From NCBI GenBank assembly GCA_027047735.1, contig JALTUD010000054.1, positions 1 to 8,998 on the forward strand: a stretch of 8,998 nt of DNA. The letters run 5' to 3'. Below, piece by piece: positions 1-8,400 of this stretch; within the stretch, counting starts at the first letter, position 1; every line of letters begins with the position of its first letter. This stretch comes from Flavobacteriales bacterium. Its GTDB lineage: Bacteria > Bacteroidota > Bacteroidia > Flavobacteriales_D > Parvicellaceae. The notes below the pieces were generated by a model. It did no database searches, was not told the origin of the DNA, and was given only the letters and a program-made list of their open reading frames with translations. Made by a program: the position numbers and the translations under genes.

Positions 1-1544
1 CCATCGACGTCGGCATCACACATAATGATTACTTTATGGTATCTTAATTTTTCCATGTTCAAGGCTTTGGAATCTTCCTCAGTACCGATTCTCACGCCTA
101 AAGCTGTATAGATATTTTTGATTTCTTCGTTGTCAAAAATTTTGTGTTGCATCGCTTTTTCGACGTTCAAAATCTTACCTCTTAACGGCATAATCGCTTG
201 AAAATGTCTATCTCTTCCTTGTTTTGCAGTACCACCCGCTGAATCTCCCTCGACTAAGTATAACTCGCTGGCAGATGCATCTTTTGAAGCACAATCGGCT
301 AATTTTCCCGGTAAGCCCATTCCCCCCATCGGGTTTTTACGCTGTACCATTTCACGTGCTTTTTTCGCTGCATGTCTTGCCTGTGCCGCCAAAATTACTT
401 TTTGTACAATGGCTTTGGCGTCATTTGGATTTTCTTCCAGATAACTACTTAGCATTTCACTAACCGATTGACTAACAGCAGAAGTTACTTCTCTATTTCC
501 TAATTTAGTTTTGGTTTGACCTTCAAATTGCGGTTCTTGCACCTTAACCGAAACAATAGCTGTAAGTCCCTCTCTAAAATCATCTCCGGCAATGTCGAAT
601 TTCAGCTTATCTAATAAGCCTGACTCATCAGCATACTTTTTTAATGTATGGGTAAGTCCTCTTCTAAAACCGGATAAATGTGTTCCTCCTTCGTGTGTAT
701 TGATATTATTTACATAAGAGTGAATATTTTCCGAATAAGAAGTATTATAGACCATCGCTACTTCAACAGGAATCCCGTTCTTCTCCCCTTCCATACTGAT
801 AACACTTGATATTAAACGCTCTCTGGTTCCGTCTAAATATTCAACAAATTCAGCAAGACCTCTGGTTGAATGAAAGACCTCTTTTTTAACCTCTCCTTTT
901 TCGTCTTTTTCTCTTTCGTCAATCAAAGTAATGGTAATCCCTTTATTTAAGAAAGCTAACTCTCTCATACGGGTCGCCAAAGTATCGTAATTATACTCTA
1001 ATAATTCAAAAATTTCAGGATCCGGAAAAAACTCAACTTCTGTCCCCGTCCAATCGGTTTCACCAACAACTTTCACATCATATAAAGGTTTCCCTTGAGA
1101 ATATTCTTGTTGATAAATTTTACCGTCTTTGTGTACACGAGCAATCAACTTGATAGAAAGTGCATTCACACAAGAAACCCCTACTCCGTGTAATCCTCCG
1201 GAAACCTTATAAGAATCTTTATCGAATTTACCACCGGCACCAATTTTAGTCATAACGACTTCCAAGGCTGAAACTCCTTCCTTCTTATGGATACCAACAG
1301 GAATACCACGTCCATTATCTCGTACGCGGATACCGTTTCCTTCTAAAATGGTAACCGTAATAGTATCACAATGTCCTGCAAGTGCTTCATCTATAGAGTT
1401 ATCAACCACTTCATATACTAAATGGTGTAATCCTCTAACTCCAACATCTCCGATGTACATCGACGGACGCATTCTAACATGTTCCATTCCCTCAAGGGCC
1501 TGAATACTGTCAGCTGAATAATCTTTTTTATTTTCTTCGCTCAT
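1..1544 (-). CDS. gyrB: DNA gyrase subunit B, N-terminal 514 codons (3' end outside window)
   Basis: ATPase subunit of DNA gyrase, which with GyrA introduces negative supercoils in the cytoplasm. The reading frame is open from ATG at 1544 to the window edge and ends in a partial codon. Seen in the translation: the GHKL ATPase fold with YEVVDNSIDEA near residues 44-54 (E45 matches the catalytic Glu of E. coli E42, N49 the Mg-binding Asn), DNGRGIP from residue 76, and the glycine-rich ATP lid SGGLHGVG around 115-122. The transducer domain carries QTKTKLG from Q343, with K345 matching E. coli K337. The TOPRIM domain has EGDSAGG from E432 and the metal motif DADVD at 510-514, where the window cuts it. 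Bacteroidota GyrB is about 640-650 residues, so roughly 130 residues are missing. Identification as GyrB rather than ParE rests on overall resemblance and is strong. No clear TAnnTTTG promoter is visible between it and 1650. Confidence 0.97.
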   Translation of the reverse strand, partial: MSEENKKDYSADSIQALEGMEHVRMRPSMYIGDVGVRGLHHLVYEVVDNSIDEALAGHCDTITVTILEGNGIRVRDNGRGIPVGIHKKEGVSALEVVMTKIGAGGKFDKDSYKVSGGLHGVGVSCVNALSIKLIARVHKDGKIYQQEYSQGKPLYDVKVVGETDWTGTEVEFFPDPEIFELLEYNYDTLATRMRELAFLNKGITITLIDEREKDEKGEVKKEVFHSTRGLAEFVEYLDGTRERLISSVISMEGEKNGIPVEVAMVYNTSYSENIHSYVNNINTHEGGTHLSGFRRGLTHTLKKYADESGLLDKLKFDIAGDDFREGLTAIVSVKVQEPQFEGQTKTKLGNREVTSAVSQSVSEMLSSYLEENPNDAKAIVQKVILAAQARHAAKKAREMVQRKNPMGGMGLPGKLADCASKDASASELYLVEGDSAGGTAKQGRDRHFQAIMPLRGKILNVEKAMQHKIFDNEEIKNIYTALGVRIGTEEDSKALNMEKLRYHKVIIMCDADVD

Positions 1545-1650
1545 AATTTAATGATGATAAAAACTTTTTTATTTTAAAGTTGTTTTAACAAGCTACTAAA
1601 ATACTACTTTTAAACGGGCTTACTTTATTACATTCCGAATAGTTTTCAAC

Positions 1651-1684
1651 AAAAAAAAGAGGATTTCAAATGAAATCCTCTTTT
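1651..1684 (-). terminator. Rho-independent terminator after the cytochrome c gene
   Basis: GAGGATTTC (1659-1667) pairs perfectly with GAAATCCTC (1672-1680) across a short A/T loop. The stem extends through four A-T pairs, AAAA at 1655-1658 with TTTT at 1681-1684. Read on the minus strand, the hairpin follows the cytochrome c stop by about 35 nt and runs into eight T residues (complement of 1651-1658). It separates that gene from gyrB downstream on the same strand, so gyrB probably has its own promoter. Confidence 0.85.
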
Positions 1685-1718
1685 CGCAATCAAAAACGTA
1701 AATATAGTTACTGAAATC

Positions 1719-2198
1719 TTATTGTTTTTGTTTTAAAATATAAGCTGCTATTGCATTCAAGTCACTATCAGCCATTTCTTTGGTCATCGCTAAGTTTGCT
1801 TGCATTACAGCAAATTGTTCAGGATCGATGATTGCATCACTCTCTTCTTTCAAGAACGAAACGATTTTTGCACCGTCGCCATCATATCCGGCAGCAATAT
1901 CCTGTAAACTAGGACCTACCACTTTTTTATCGACTGCATGACAGGCAACACACCCTTTGTCTGCGAATAGAGTTTCTCCTAAGTTTTCATCTCCCGAAAA
2001 TTCAGTAACAACTTCCTCTTCTACTACATCTTCTTCCACAACCGGAGCTTCTTCTGCATGCTCTTCATGTTTTGCTTCCTCATGTTTTGCCGGAGCTTCT
2101 GTATGCTCTTCATGTTTTGCATCGTTATGTGCATCTTTTGATTCACCTCCACAAGACATTAAAAACAATACACTTGCTAAAAATACTACTTTTTTCAT
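1719..2198 (-). CDS. Lipoprotein monohaem c-type cytochrome with His/Glu-rich linker
   Basis: A 159-residue periplasmic electron carrier, inferred to be membrane-anchored. Residues 1-15 are a lipoprotein signal peptide and LMSC (13-16) is the lipobox, so C16 should be lipidated. Residues 19-66 form a low-complexity linker rich in His, Glu, Lys and Ala, with three AKHEE repeats (27-31, 37-41, 42-46) and six His before residue 50, followed by an acidic Val/Glu stretch. The cytochrome domain is about 68-158: CVACH (83-87) binds haem covalently with H87 as axial ligand, GPSL (95-98) is the usual loop, and M132 aligns by eye with the axial Met of small class I cytochromes such as c551. M138 is the alternative. 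The C-terminal helix DLNAIAAYIL is typical. The redox partner cannot be told from context; a diffusible or tethered donor to a terminal oxidase is one possibility. The gene appears monocistronic, with its own promoter and terminator. Confidence 0.9.
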   Translation of the reverse strand: MKKVVFLASVLFLMSCGGESKDAHNDAKHEEHTEAPAKHEEAKHEEHAEEAPVVEEDVVEEEVVTEFSGDENLGETLFADKGCVACHAVDKKVVGPSLQDIAAGYDGDGAKIVSFLKEESDAIIDPEQFAVMQANLAMTKEMADSDLNAIAAYILKQKQ

Positions 2199-2223
2199 TT
2201 TCTATTTGTATTAAAATTTTTGA

Positions 2224-2252
2224 CAAAGATATGACAATTATCATAAACACAA
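2224..2252 (-). promoter_or_regulatory. Bacteroidota-type promoter of the cytochrome c gene
   Basis: On the minus strand there is a TTG (complement of 2250-2252), an 18-nt spacer, and TATCTTTG (complement of 2224-2231). This is a full match to the Bacteroidota consensus TTG, 17-23 nt, TAnnTTTG. The start codon lies 25 nt downstream of the -7 motif, giving a short leader. This is the best promoter match in the window. Confidence 0.75.
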
Positions 2253-2315
2253 TGTAACTTTTGTTCTTTTTTAGTAATAGCTGGCAGATATTGTCCTTAA
2301 ATTTATTATGTTTTT

Positions 2316-2462
2316 GGGCGTTCCCCTCTTTTCAAAAACAACATATCGCTAAGGCGAAACATTGTTTTTGAAAAGAGGGTCGGGCTATCCGCTATATCTT
2401 TTGGTTTGCATAAAGCAAACAAACCAAAAGGATGCCGCTTCTATCCCTAACGCGAGTAAAAT
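2316..2462. repeat. Structured palindromic repeat with two large hairpins
   Basis: Hairpin 1: 2324-2341 pairs perfectly over 18 bp with 2362-2379, and its loop holds a small TCGC/GCGA stem (2346-2349 with 2354-2357). Hairpin 2: CTTTTGGTTTG (2398-2408) pairs perfectly with CAAACCAAAAG (2420-2430). The segments between and around them, GGGCGTTCCCC, TCGGGCTATCCGCTATATC and GATGCCGCTTC plus ATCCCTAACGCGAG, resemble an interspersed palindromic repeat that I recall as common in flavobacterial genomes; this is from memory, not a search. The end ATCCCTAACGCGAGTAAAAT (2443-2462) matches the repeat unit at 8874-8893 at 18 of 20 positions. Boundaries are approximate. It lies upstream of both flanking genes, so it is not a terminator for either. 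Confidence 0.75.
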
Positions 2463-2583
2463 CTGAGGATAAAAAACTGCTGAACAATCAACAAGATAAA
2501 TTAATACAAAAAATGATAACAGATGAAATACACAACGCTTAAGACAAAAATTATTACGCCCTCACAATAAAACTTCGTTTAGT

Positions 2584-2618
2584 TTGTTTAAAAAAAGACA
2601 AAAAAATATGTATCTTTC
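2584..2618 (+). promoter_or_regulatory. Possible promoter of the PorP/SprF-like gene
   Basis: TTG at 2584-2586 and TATCTTTC at 2611-2618 resemble the Bacteroidota consensus, but the last base of the -7 motif is C instead of G and the spacer is 24 nt, one longer than usual. The start codon follows 42 nt later. No other candidate is better placed. Confidence 0.4.
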
Positions 2619-2660
2619 ACTAGGACTACTTTATTCTTATCTTATAAAAACTCATTTACA

Positions 2661-3656
2661 ATGAAAAAACTAATCTTTCTTCCTTTCGTATTATTGCTTA
2701 TGACAACAGCCCTTATTGGACAAGATAATACAACTACTAAAAAGAACGCTAGAACCAATACTATTTCTTACCTTCTTCTTAATTCAGCCGAAAACCCCGC
2801 CAATACAGGTGTACAAGAAAAAAACGTTTATCTTTCCGGTATGTTTGGTTTACAATACAAACAAGGTCAACAATCCATAGGGTTTGATTCCTACATAGAT
2901 AAGAAAAAGACATTAGGTATCGGAGGTTATTACAATTATTACTCTAGTAGTTTTTTATATGATTTTATTGGAAATACTAATACTCTAAAACATTATCAAT
3001 CCTCATTAGGGCTAAATCTAAAATACCGATATAATAATATCCATTTAGGTATAGGTGCTGAGAAAATTGTATCTGACAACAGTAAAAATAATACTAATCT
3101 ATTTAACCATTTTTTCGACCCAAAAGTTGGTTATTCTAATCCGAATATGAGTATCTTTTCAATAGGCAGCAACCCGTTTAACTATTATAATATTAAATCG
3201 GAATTACTTTATATCAAAAATAAACTTCAAACAGGTATTAAAGTTGATTATATGCTTCAACAAAAATTCACTCTAGATAATAGAAATCATAAAACAGCCC
3301 CTCTTCTTACAAAATTTTTCGTAGCCTATTCTCTTACCTTAAATAAAAAACTTAATATTTATTATACACCTGCTTTTACGTTTGCCCTTGACTTTGGTCA
3401 AAATTATTTCATTTCCGGTAATAATAATCCTGTTCATCTATTATCTATTAAAAATGCTTTTACTTATGAACGTAAAAAAAATATTCACTTCGTAACAGTA
3501 AATTACCAAAACTTTTTTAATATTTGGGAAGTAGGTTACGGTGTTGGACTAAAGAATCATAACCTGAAATTTAGAGTGAATTACCAATTTCAAAACGAAT
3601 TTTCTAACACCCAAAGCCAAATAAGATTAGGAGCGATATATACTTTTGGAAAATAG
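2661..3656 (+). CDS. PorP/SprF-like outer-membrane beta-barrel protein
   Basis: A 331-residue exported protein. Residues 1-20 form a signal peptide with likely cleavage after ALIG, leaving QDN as the mature N-terminus. The short motif NPANTG (45-50) resembles the NPAYAG-type motif near the N-terminus of PorP/SprF proteins. The rest is a series of alternating polar/aromatic stretches (for example 84-98, 113-133, 218-242, 263-282, 286-310) and ends with IRLGAIYTFGK, as expected for a transmembrane beta-barrel. Family members are associated with type IX secretion and often sit next to the large adhesin they help export or anchor. No such adhesin is adjacent here, so it may be an orphan copy. The gene is rich in Asn, Lys and Tyr codons and looks more AT-rich than its neighbours. 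The barrel topology is well supported, while the PorP/SprF assignment rests on a short motif, size and signal peptide and is moderate. Confidence 0.6.
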   Translation: MKKLIFLPFVLLLMTTALIGQDNTTTKKNARTNTISYLLLNSAENPANTGVQEKNVYLSGMFGLQYKQGQQSIGFDSYIDKKKTLGIGGYYNYYSSSFLYDFIGNTNTLKHYQSSLGLNLKYRYNNIHLGIGAEKIVSDNSKNNTNLFNHFFDPKVGYSNPNMSIFSIGSNPFNYYNIKSELLYIKNKLQTGIKVDYMLQQKFTLDNRNHKTAPLLTKFFVAYSLTLNKKLNIYYTPAFTFALDFGQNYFISGNNNPVHLLSIKNAFTYERKKNIHFVTVNYQNFFNIWEVGYGVGLKNHNLKFRVNYQFQNEFSNTQSQIRLGAIYTFGK

Positions 3657-3675
3657 AAATCATGACCCTTACAAT

Positions 3676-3694
3676 AAAAAAAACAACGGTTTTT
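3676..3694. terminator. Weak, possibly shared terminator between convergent genes
   Basis: In the 40-bp gap between the converging PorP-like gene and folD, AAAAAC (3679-3684) can pair with GTTTTT (3689-3694) around the loop AACG. A-tracts before it and T-tracts after it could serve either direction. The stem is short and AT-rich, so the call is tentative. Confidence 0.35.
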
Positions 3695-3696
3695 CT

Positions 3697-4578
3697 TTAC
3701 TTACTATTTAGTTTGGTAGCATTTAAAGTATTAATCAATAACGAAGCTATTGTCATAGGGCCTACTCCACCGGGCACAGGGGTAATAAACGATGATTTTT
3801 TAATCACCTCATTGTAGTCAACATCGCCTTCTAAACGATACCCTCTCTTTTTGGTCTCATCCGGAACTCTGTTGATACCTACATCTATAATTACCACACC
3901 TTCTTTTACCATATCGGCAGTAAGAAAATTTGGTTTACCTATGGCTATGATAATAATATCCGCTTCTTGACAAATTTCTTTTAAGTTTTTGGTCCTGCTA
4001 TGGGTTAACGTAACTGTTGAATTTCCCGGATAATAATTCTGCCCCATAAGAATACTCATCGGTAATCCAACAATATGGCTACGCCCAATTATAACGCAAT
4101 GCTTTCCAATGGTATTTACTTTATATCTTTTTAAAATTTCTAATATTCCATTAGGTGTAGCCGGTAAAAAAGTGGGTAGTCCCAATACCATTCTTCCTAC
4201 ATTTTGCGGATGAAAACCATCAACATCTTTTTTAGGATTAATCGCTTGAATGACTTTTTCCTCGTTTATATGTTTAGGTAATGGAAGTTGCACAATAAAA
4301 CCATCAATCTTTGGATTCTCATTGAGTAACTTTATTTCTTCCATTAATTCCTTTTCGGTAGTAATTTCAGGTAACTTGATCAAGGTAGAATCAAAACCAA
4401 CACGTTCACATGCTTTAACTTTTGCTGCAACATACGTCTGACTTGCAGGGTCGTCTCCTACTAAAACAGCAGCCAAATGAGGTTTTTTACGACCACGTTC
4501 TACCCGTTCTTTTGTTTCTATTCTTAATTCCTCTTGAATATCCAACGATACTTTTTTTCCGTCTAAAATTACAGCCAT
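3697..4578 (-). CDS. folD: Bifunctional methylenetetrahydrofolate dehydrogenase/cyclohydrolase
   Basis: Cytoplasmic enzyme that oxidises 5,10-methylene-THF to methenyl-THF with NADP and hydrolyses it to 10-formyl-THF, supplying one-carbon units for purines and formyl-Met. At 293 residues it has the usual length. Visible signatures: Y49 and K53 in YVAAKVKAC, matching catalytic E. coli Y52 and K56; QLPLP at 97-101; DVDGFHPQNVGR at 118-129, with D120 matching E. coli D121; the dinucleotide-binding turn GRSHIVGLP at 165-173; THSRTKNL at 192-199; and the C-terminal signature PVPGGVGPMT at 267-276. All key positions appear intact. The start MAVILDG is the standard N-terminus. It begins one base after the stop codon of the upstream cation transporter, so the two are almost certainly co-transcribed and perhaps translationally coupled. 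The functional reason for the pairing is unclear. Confidence 0.97.
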   Translation of the reverse strand: MAVILDGKKVSLDIQEELRIETKERVERGRKKPHLAAVLVGDDPASQTYVAAKVKACERVGFDSTLIKLPEITTEKELMEEIKLLNENPKIDGFIVQLPLPKHINEEKVIQAINPKKDVDGFHPQNVGRMVLGLPTFLPATPNGILEILKRYKVNTIGKHCVIIGRSHIVGLPMSILMGQNYYPGNSTVTLTHSRTKNLKEICQEADIIIIAIGKPNFLTADMVKEGVVIIDVGINRVPDETKKRGYRLEGDVDYNEVIKKSSFITPVPGGVGPMTIASLLINTLNATKLNSK

Positions 4579-4579
4579 T

Positions 4580-5374
4580 TTATTTTGATAGTTTTAAAAT
4601 ATTGAACGCTCCTTTTAATACAATTAAAAACACAATTGCTCCGATAATTAAATCAGGATACATAGTATGCGTAAAATACACGAGTACTCCCGCAAGCATA
4701 ACTCCGATATTGATTACTATATCGTTTGAAGTAAAAATCATACTTGCCTGCATATGTGCTTCATTATTATTTTTAGATTTTTGTAAGAGAACCAAACAAT
4801 ACCAATTCGCCAAAAGAGCTAAAAAAGATATGCCTATCATCCATTTAAAATCCGGATATTCTTCCGCTCCGAAAAATCTTCGTAACACCTCTATAAATCC
4901 AACTAAAGCTAAAACAATTTGAAAAACGCCGGCTGTTTTGGCTACTTTCTTTTTTAGTGCTACACTTTTACCAACTGCAAACAAACTGATACCATACACA
5001 AAGGAATCCGCCAACATATCCAAACTATCGGAAATTAATCCCATTGATTGAGAAAACCACCCGAAAGTCATTTCTACCAAAAAGAAAACAAAATTGATAA
5101 TTAAGACCGACCAAAGCAATTTGCTTTGGCCATCTTCTTGAGCAAAAACCTGTTCTTCCACCTCAACTGAAGAAACGATTTCTCCTCCGAAATTAAGGGA
5201 TAAAATAGCTTGTTGTACTTCTTCTGCTTTCCCTTCGTGCCAAACGGTAAGCATACGATTAGGTATATCAAAAGCCAATTTTTTAATAGCTGAATAGTCA
5301 GACAGTTTCATCCGAATCATGCTCTCCTCGGAAGGACAATCCATTTTCGGAACTTTAAATACGGTCTGTTTCAT
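4580..5374 (-). CDS. Cation transporter: N-terminal HMA-like domain fused to a CDF-type membrane domain
   Basis: A 264-residue inner-membrane protein, probably a divalent metal exporter. Residues 1-72 resemble a heavy-metal-associated domain: MDCPSEE at 11-17 sits in the metal loop but keeps a single Cys (C13) instead of the usual CxxC. Residues 86-260 hold about six hydrophobic segments (roughly 86-108, 111-135, 148-165, 178-198, 212-233, 240-260), as in the cation diffusion facilitator family. TM2 carries DSLDMLAD, giving D119xxxD123 where zinc CDFs have HxxxD or DxxxD. TM5 carries FTSND (214-218), so D218 is kept but the residue four before it is F214 rather than His or Asp. The protein lacks an obvious C-terminal cytoplasmic domain. 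The metal is therefore not predictable from the standard site. It heads an operon with folD and follows the RND permease by 61 bp. Confidence 0.8.
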   Translation of the reverse strand: MKQTVFKVPKMDCPSEESMIRMKLSDYSAIKKLAFDIPNRMLTVWHEGKAEEVQQAILSLNFGGEIVSSVEVEEQVFAQEDGQSKLLWSVLIINFVFFLVEMTFGWFSQSMGLISDSLDMLADSFVYGISLFAVGKSVALKKKVAKTAGVFQIVLALVGFIEVLRRFFGAEEYPDFKWMIGISFLALLANWYCLVLLQKSKNNNEAHMQASMIFTSNDIVINIGVMLAGVLVYFTHTMYPDLIIGAIVFLIVLKGAFNILKLSK

Positions 5375-5396
5375 CTATATGCCCTATTATTTTCGG

Positions 5397-5404
5397 CAAA
5401 GTTA
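5397..5404 (-). promoter_or_regulatory. Possible -7 promoter element for the cation transporter-folD operon
   Basis: The minus strand reads TAACTTTG here, a full match to the TAnnTTTG motif, 22 nt before the ATG at 5374. No TTG lies at the expected 17-23 nt upstream, so only half of the promoter is supported. If real, the operon is transcribed separately from the RND gene. Confidence 0.45.
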
Positions 5405-5405
5405 C

Positions 5406-5426
5406 AAATAAAAACAGGTGGCTGTT
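5406..5426 (-). terminator. Weak terminator candidate after the RND permease gene
   Basis: On the minus strand AACAG (complement of 5422-5426) and CTGTT (complement of 5413-5417) flank the loop CCAC, and a T-rich stretch follows. The stem is only 5 bp, so read-through into the transporter-folD pair is quite possible. Confidence 0.25.
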
Positions 5427-5435
5427 GGAAAATTT

Positions 5436-8400
5436 TTAAACAAGTTTACTGTTTTTGCCTAATAAAGTTTGAACCTTTTCCTTCACGCTATCCACAACAT
5501 AATAAACTACAGGAACAATGTACACGGTAAGAATCAACGATGAGGTTACCCCACCGATTATAATCCAAGCCAATCCGTTTTTCCACTCACTTGCCGTACC
5601 TGACGCCATTGCAATCGGCAACATTCCTACTACCATTGAAATACTAGTCATAAGAATTGGACGCATTCGCTCTTTTCCGGCTTCTATTAGAGCTTCTCTG
5701 TACGGCAATCCTTTTTCTTTTAATTGATTGGTGAAATCTACTATCAAGATTGCGTTTTTTACAACCAATCCCATAAGCATAATCAATCCTAATAAAGCAA
5801 ATAAACTCAAATCTGTTACAGTTAGATTCAAAGCTAATAAAGCACCGATTACTGCGACCGGAATAGAGAACAAAACTACAAAAGGATAAATATAACTGTC
5901 ATATAAGGCTACCATTATCAGATAAATCAAAATAAAAGATACTAAAAGCACCGAACCCAACGCCCCAAAACTATCATTTTGTCTTTTTATATCACTTCCC
6001 CACGTCATATTTATTCCTTGCGGAAGTGGGTTTTCTTTCACATACTTGACTACATCTGCAGCTACACTTCCCGATGGTCTTCCTAGAGCATTTGCCGTTA
6101 ATGTAACCGACGGTTGTCGGTCTTTTCTCTCTAGTAATGAAGGTGAATTATCTCTGATTACGTGGGCAAACTGTGCCACTTTCAACGGCAATCCTCGGGG
6201 ATTTATGACAGTTAAGTTCTCAATATCTTCATAATTTTTTCTTTCAAAATTATCTAAACGTACTCGTAAAGGATATTCTGTTCCTTCTTCCGTCATTGTT
6301 GCATCGTCGTTACCTGTAAGTGCAGTTCTTAGATTGATACCAACGTAAGCGGTGTTTAATCCCAAACGTTGCATAATATCTTTATCGGGTACTACTTTAT
6401 ATTCGGGACTCCCCTCTTCTACTGATAGACGTACGTTGTCCGCTCCGGGTATATGTTTTATAACCTCCACCATTTCGTTTGCTGTTTTCATTACTTCTTC
6501 TTGGCTCGAACCACTCAAAGTAAGCTCAACTGGAGCTGAACGTGGAATTAACCCCAACCCGATTATCGAATAATTGGCTTGCGGATAGCGTTTCTGTAAC
6601 TCCTCACGTAAATCCGTCATATATTTTTCTGTCGGTTGATTACCTCGTTCTTCTTTAGGTTTTAATTGTATCGTAAATTCAGTTTTATTAGGAGAGCCCA
6701 TTCCCAAACTACCGATTCCCGTGCTTGGTCCTCCGATGTTACTAAATACCGTTTCAACATCGGGTTGGGCCAAGATAAAATCTTCTACTTTTTTTGAAAT
6801 CAAGTTATTTTGATGGAGAGAAGTTGATTTGTCGTATTCTAAACTAAGTTTGAATTTTCCTTGATCACCTGTTGCGATTAACTCTTTACCAATAATATTT
6901 TGTTTCATCATTAATCCTGTTAAAACAAATAACAGAATGATAATTGCACCAAAGACCAATTTATGATTTAACACCCATTTTAATTGTTTAGTGTATATTT
7001 CAATAAATCCATCTAACATTCGTTCAAACCACAATAAGAATTTATTGAAGAAATTAGTCGGTTTTAATTCTTCTGACTTGCCTATTCTGGATGCCATCCA
7101 TGGAGTTAACGTAAATCCGACCAACAAACTGGTTAATGTTGAAGTAATAACAACCACCGAAAATTGTTTTAGCATATCGGCGACAAATACTTGTAAGAAA
7201 AGTATCGGCACGAATACGACTACATCGACTAACGTGATAGAAAGTGCAGAAAAACCAATTTCCATACGACCATCGTAAGAAGCGGTGCGTTTATCTTTTC
7301 CCATATCTAAGTGGCGTTGAATATTTTCTAATACTACGGTTGCATCATCTACCAAAATACCTATAATTAAAGACATTGCCAATAGGGTCATTAAATTTAG
7401 CGTATATCCCAACAGCCACATTACTGCAAAAGCGGTTACCAAAGACGTTGGTATGGCGACCAATACAATAATAGAGTTTCTGAAACTATGCAGAAACAAC
7501 AACATTACAATAGACACTAAGAGAACCGCCATTATTAAATCATCAACTACGGAGTCAACAGCGGCTATGGTGTTGTCGGTGCTGTCATCTGCGATGATGA
7601 ATTTCACATTGTCTTTTGCGTTTTGTTCTTCTATTCGCTTGAATCGTTCTCTCACGGCTGTAGAAACGTCAACAGCATTGGCATCTCCTTGTTTTTTGAG
7701 TAAGATTCCTATTCCGTTTTTACCGTTGTATCTACTGATAGAAGTTATTTCTTTTATTCCATCTTTAACGGTTGCTACATCTTTGACGTAAACAGGACTT
7801 CCGGGAACGCTCATTCCGATTTGTACATTTTCAATTTCTTCTATATCGTGGAATTTTCCGACTAAACGTACTGAATTACTTTCTTTGTCTGACTCTACTT
7901 TACCTGCCGGTAAATCGATACCGGAACGTTTTATCATTTCTACAACTTGATACAATGATATTTTGTAATATTTTAGTTTTTCTTGATCTACGTTGACTTG
8001 TATTTCCCGTTCTTGTCCTCCCAATACGGTTAATTCCGCTACTCCTTTTATCTGTTGAATTTGAGGAAGAAAATCATCTTTCATTTTTTGATAAAAGACG
8101 GTTGCCGGCAAATCACTCGTTGCACTAATTGACATAATCGGCAAGTCGTTGGGCGAGACTTTACTCATTACGGGACTTAAAATGGATTCGGGTAAATCTC
8201 TTCGTATGTTGTCGATGTAACGCTGTGCATCTTGCATGGTTTTATCTAAATCGGTTCCGTACTTTAGATTTACGATAACGACCGATGCGTTGGGGAGGGA
8301 TTTGGTTATCAGGTAATCTACTCCTTCCAAATTGGATAAGGCATCTTCTATCTTTTTGGATACGGATGTTTCTACCTCTTGTGGTTCTGCTCCCGGATAT

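Larger units (their letters stand above)
2199..2660. other. Divergent intergenic region, 462 bp, no gene seen
   Basis: This stretch separates the divergent cytochrome c and PorP-like genes. It holds the cytochrome promoter near 2224-2252, a large palindromic repeat at 2316-2462, and a possible PorP promoter at 2584-2618. Between about 2463 and 2583 it is AT-rich, and I see no ORF, RNA gene or clear motif there. Confidence 0.7.

Noticed and set aside
1545..1650. A promoter for gyrB
   Set aside because: The closest strings on the minus strand (TATTTTAG, TAGCTTGT) miss the TAnnTTTG motif and lack a well-spaced TTG, so no promoter is annotated although one is expected here.
1957..2257. Plus-strand ORFs rich in Ser/Cys or His/Leu over the cytochrome gene
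   Set aside because: They are antisense shadows of the low-complexity His/Glu linker of a well-supported cytochrome gene.
2324..2379. The 18-bp hairpin as a transcription terminator
   Set aside because: It lies upstream of both flanking genes, which diverge from it, and has no T-tract directly after the stem; the repeat explanation fits better.
4422..4922. Plus-strand ORF of 166 codons across the folD/transporter junction
   Set aside because: It is antisense to two genes with clear family signatures and has no recognisable domain or signal.
5484..5492. DnaA box-like CTATCCACA (one mismatch to TTATCCACA), considered because gyrB can lie near oriC
   Set aside because: It is a single imperfect match inside the RND coding sequence, with no cluster of boxes, no AT-rich unwinding region beside it and no dnaA.
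5518..7791. Several plus-strand ORFs of 62-112 codons
   Set aside because: All lie antisense within the intact RND permease frame and show no family resemblance.
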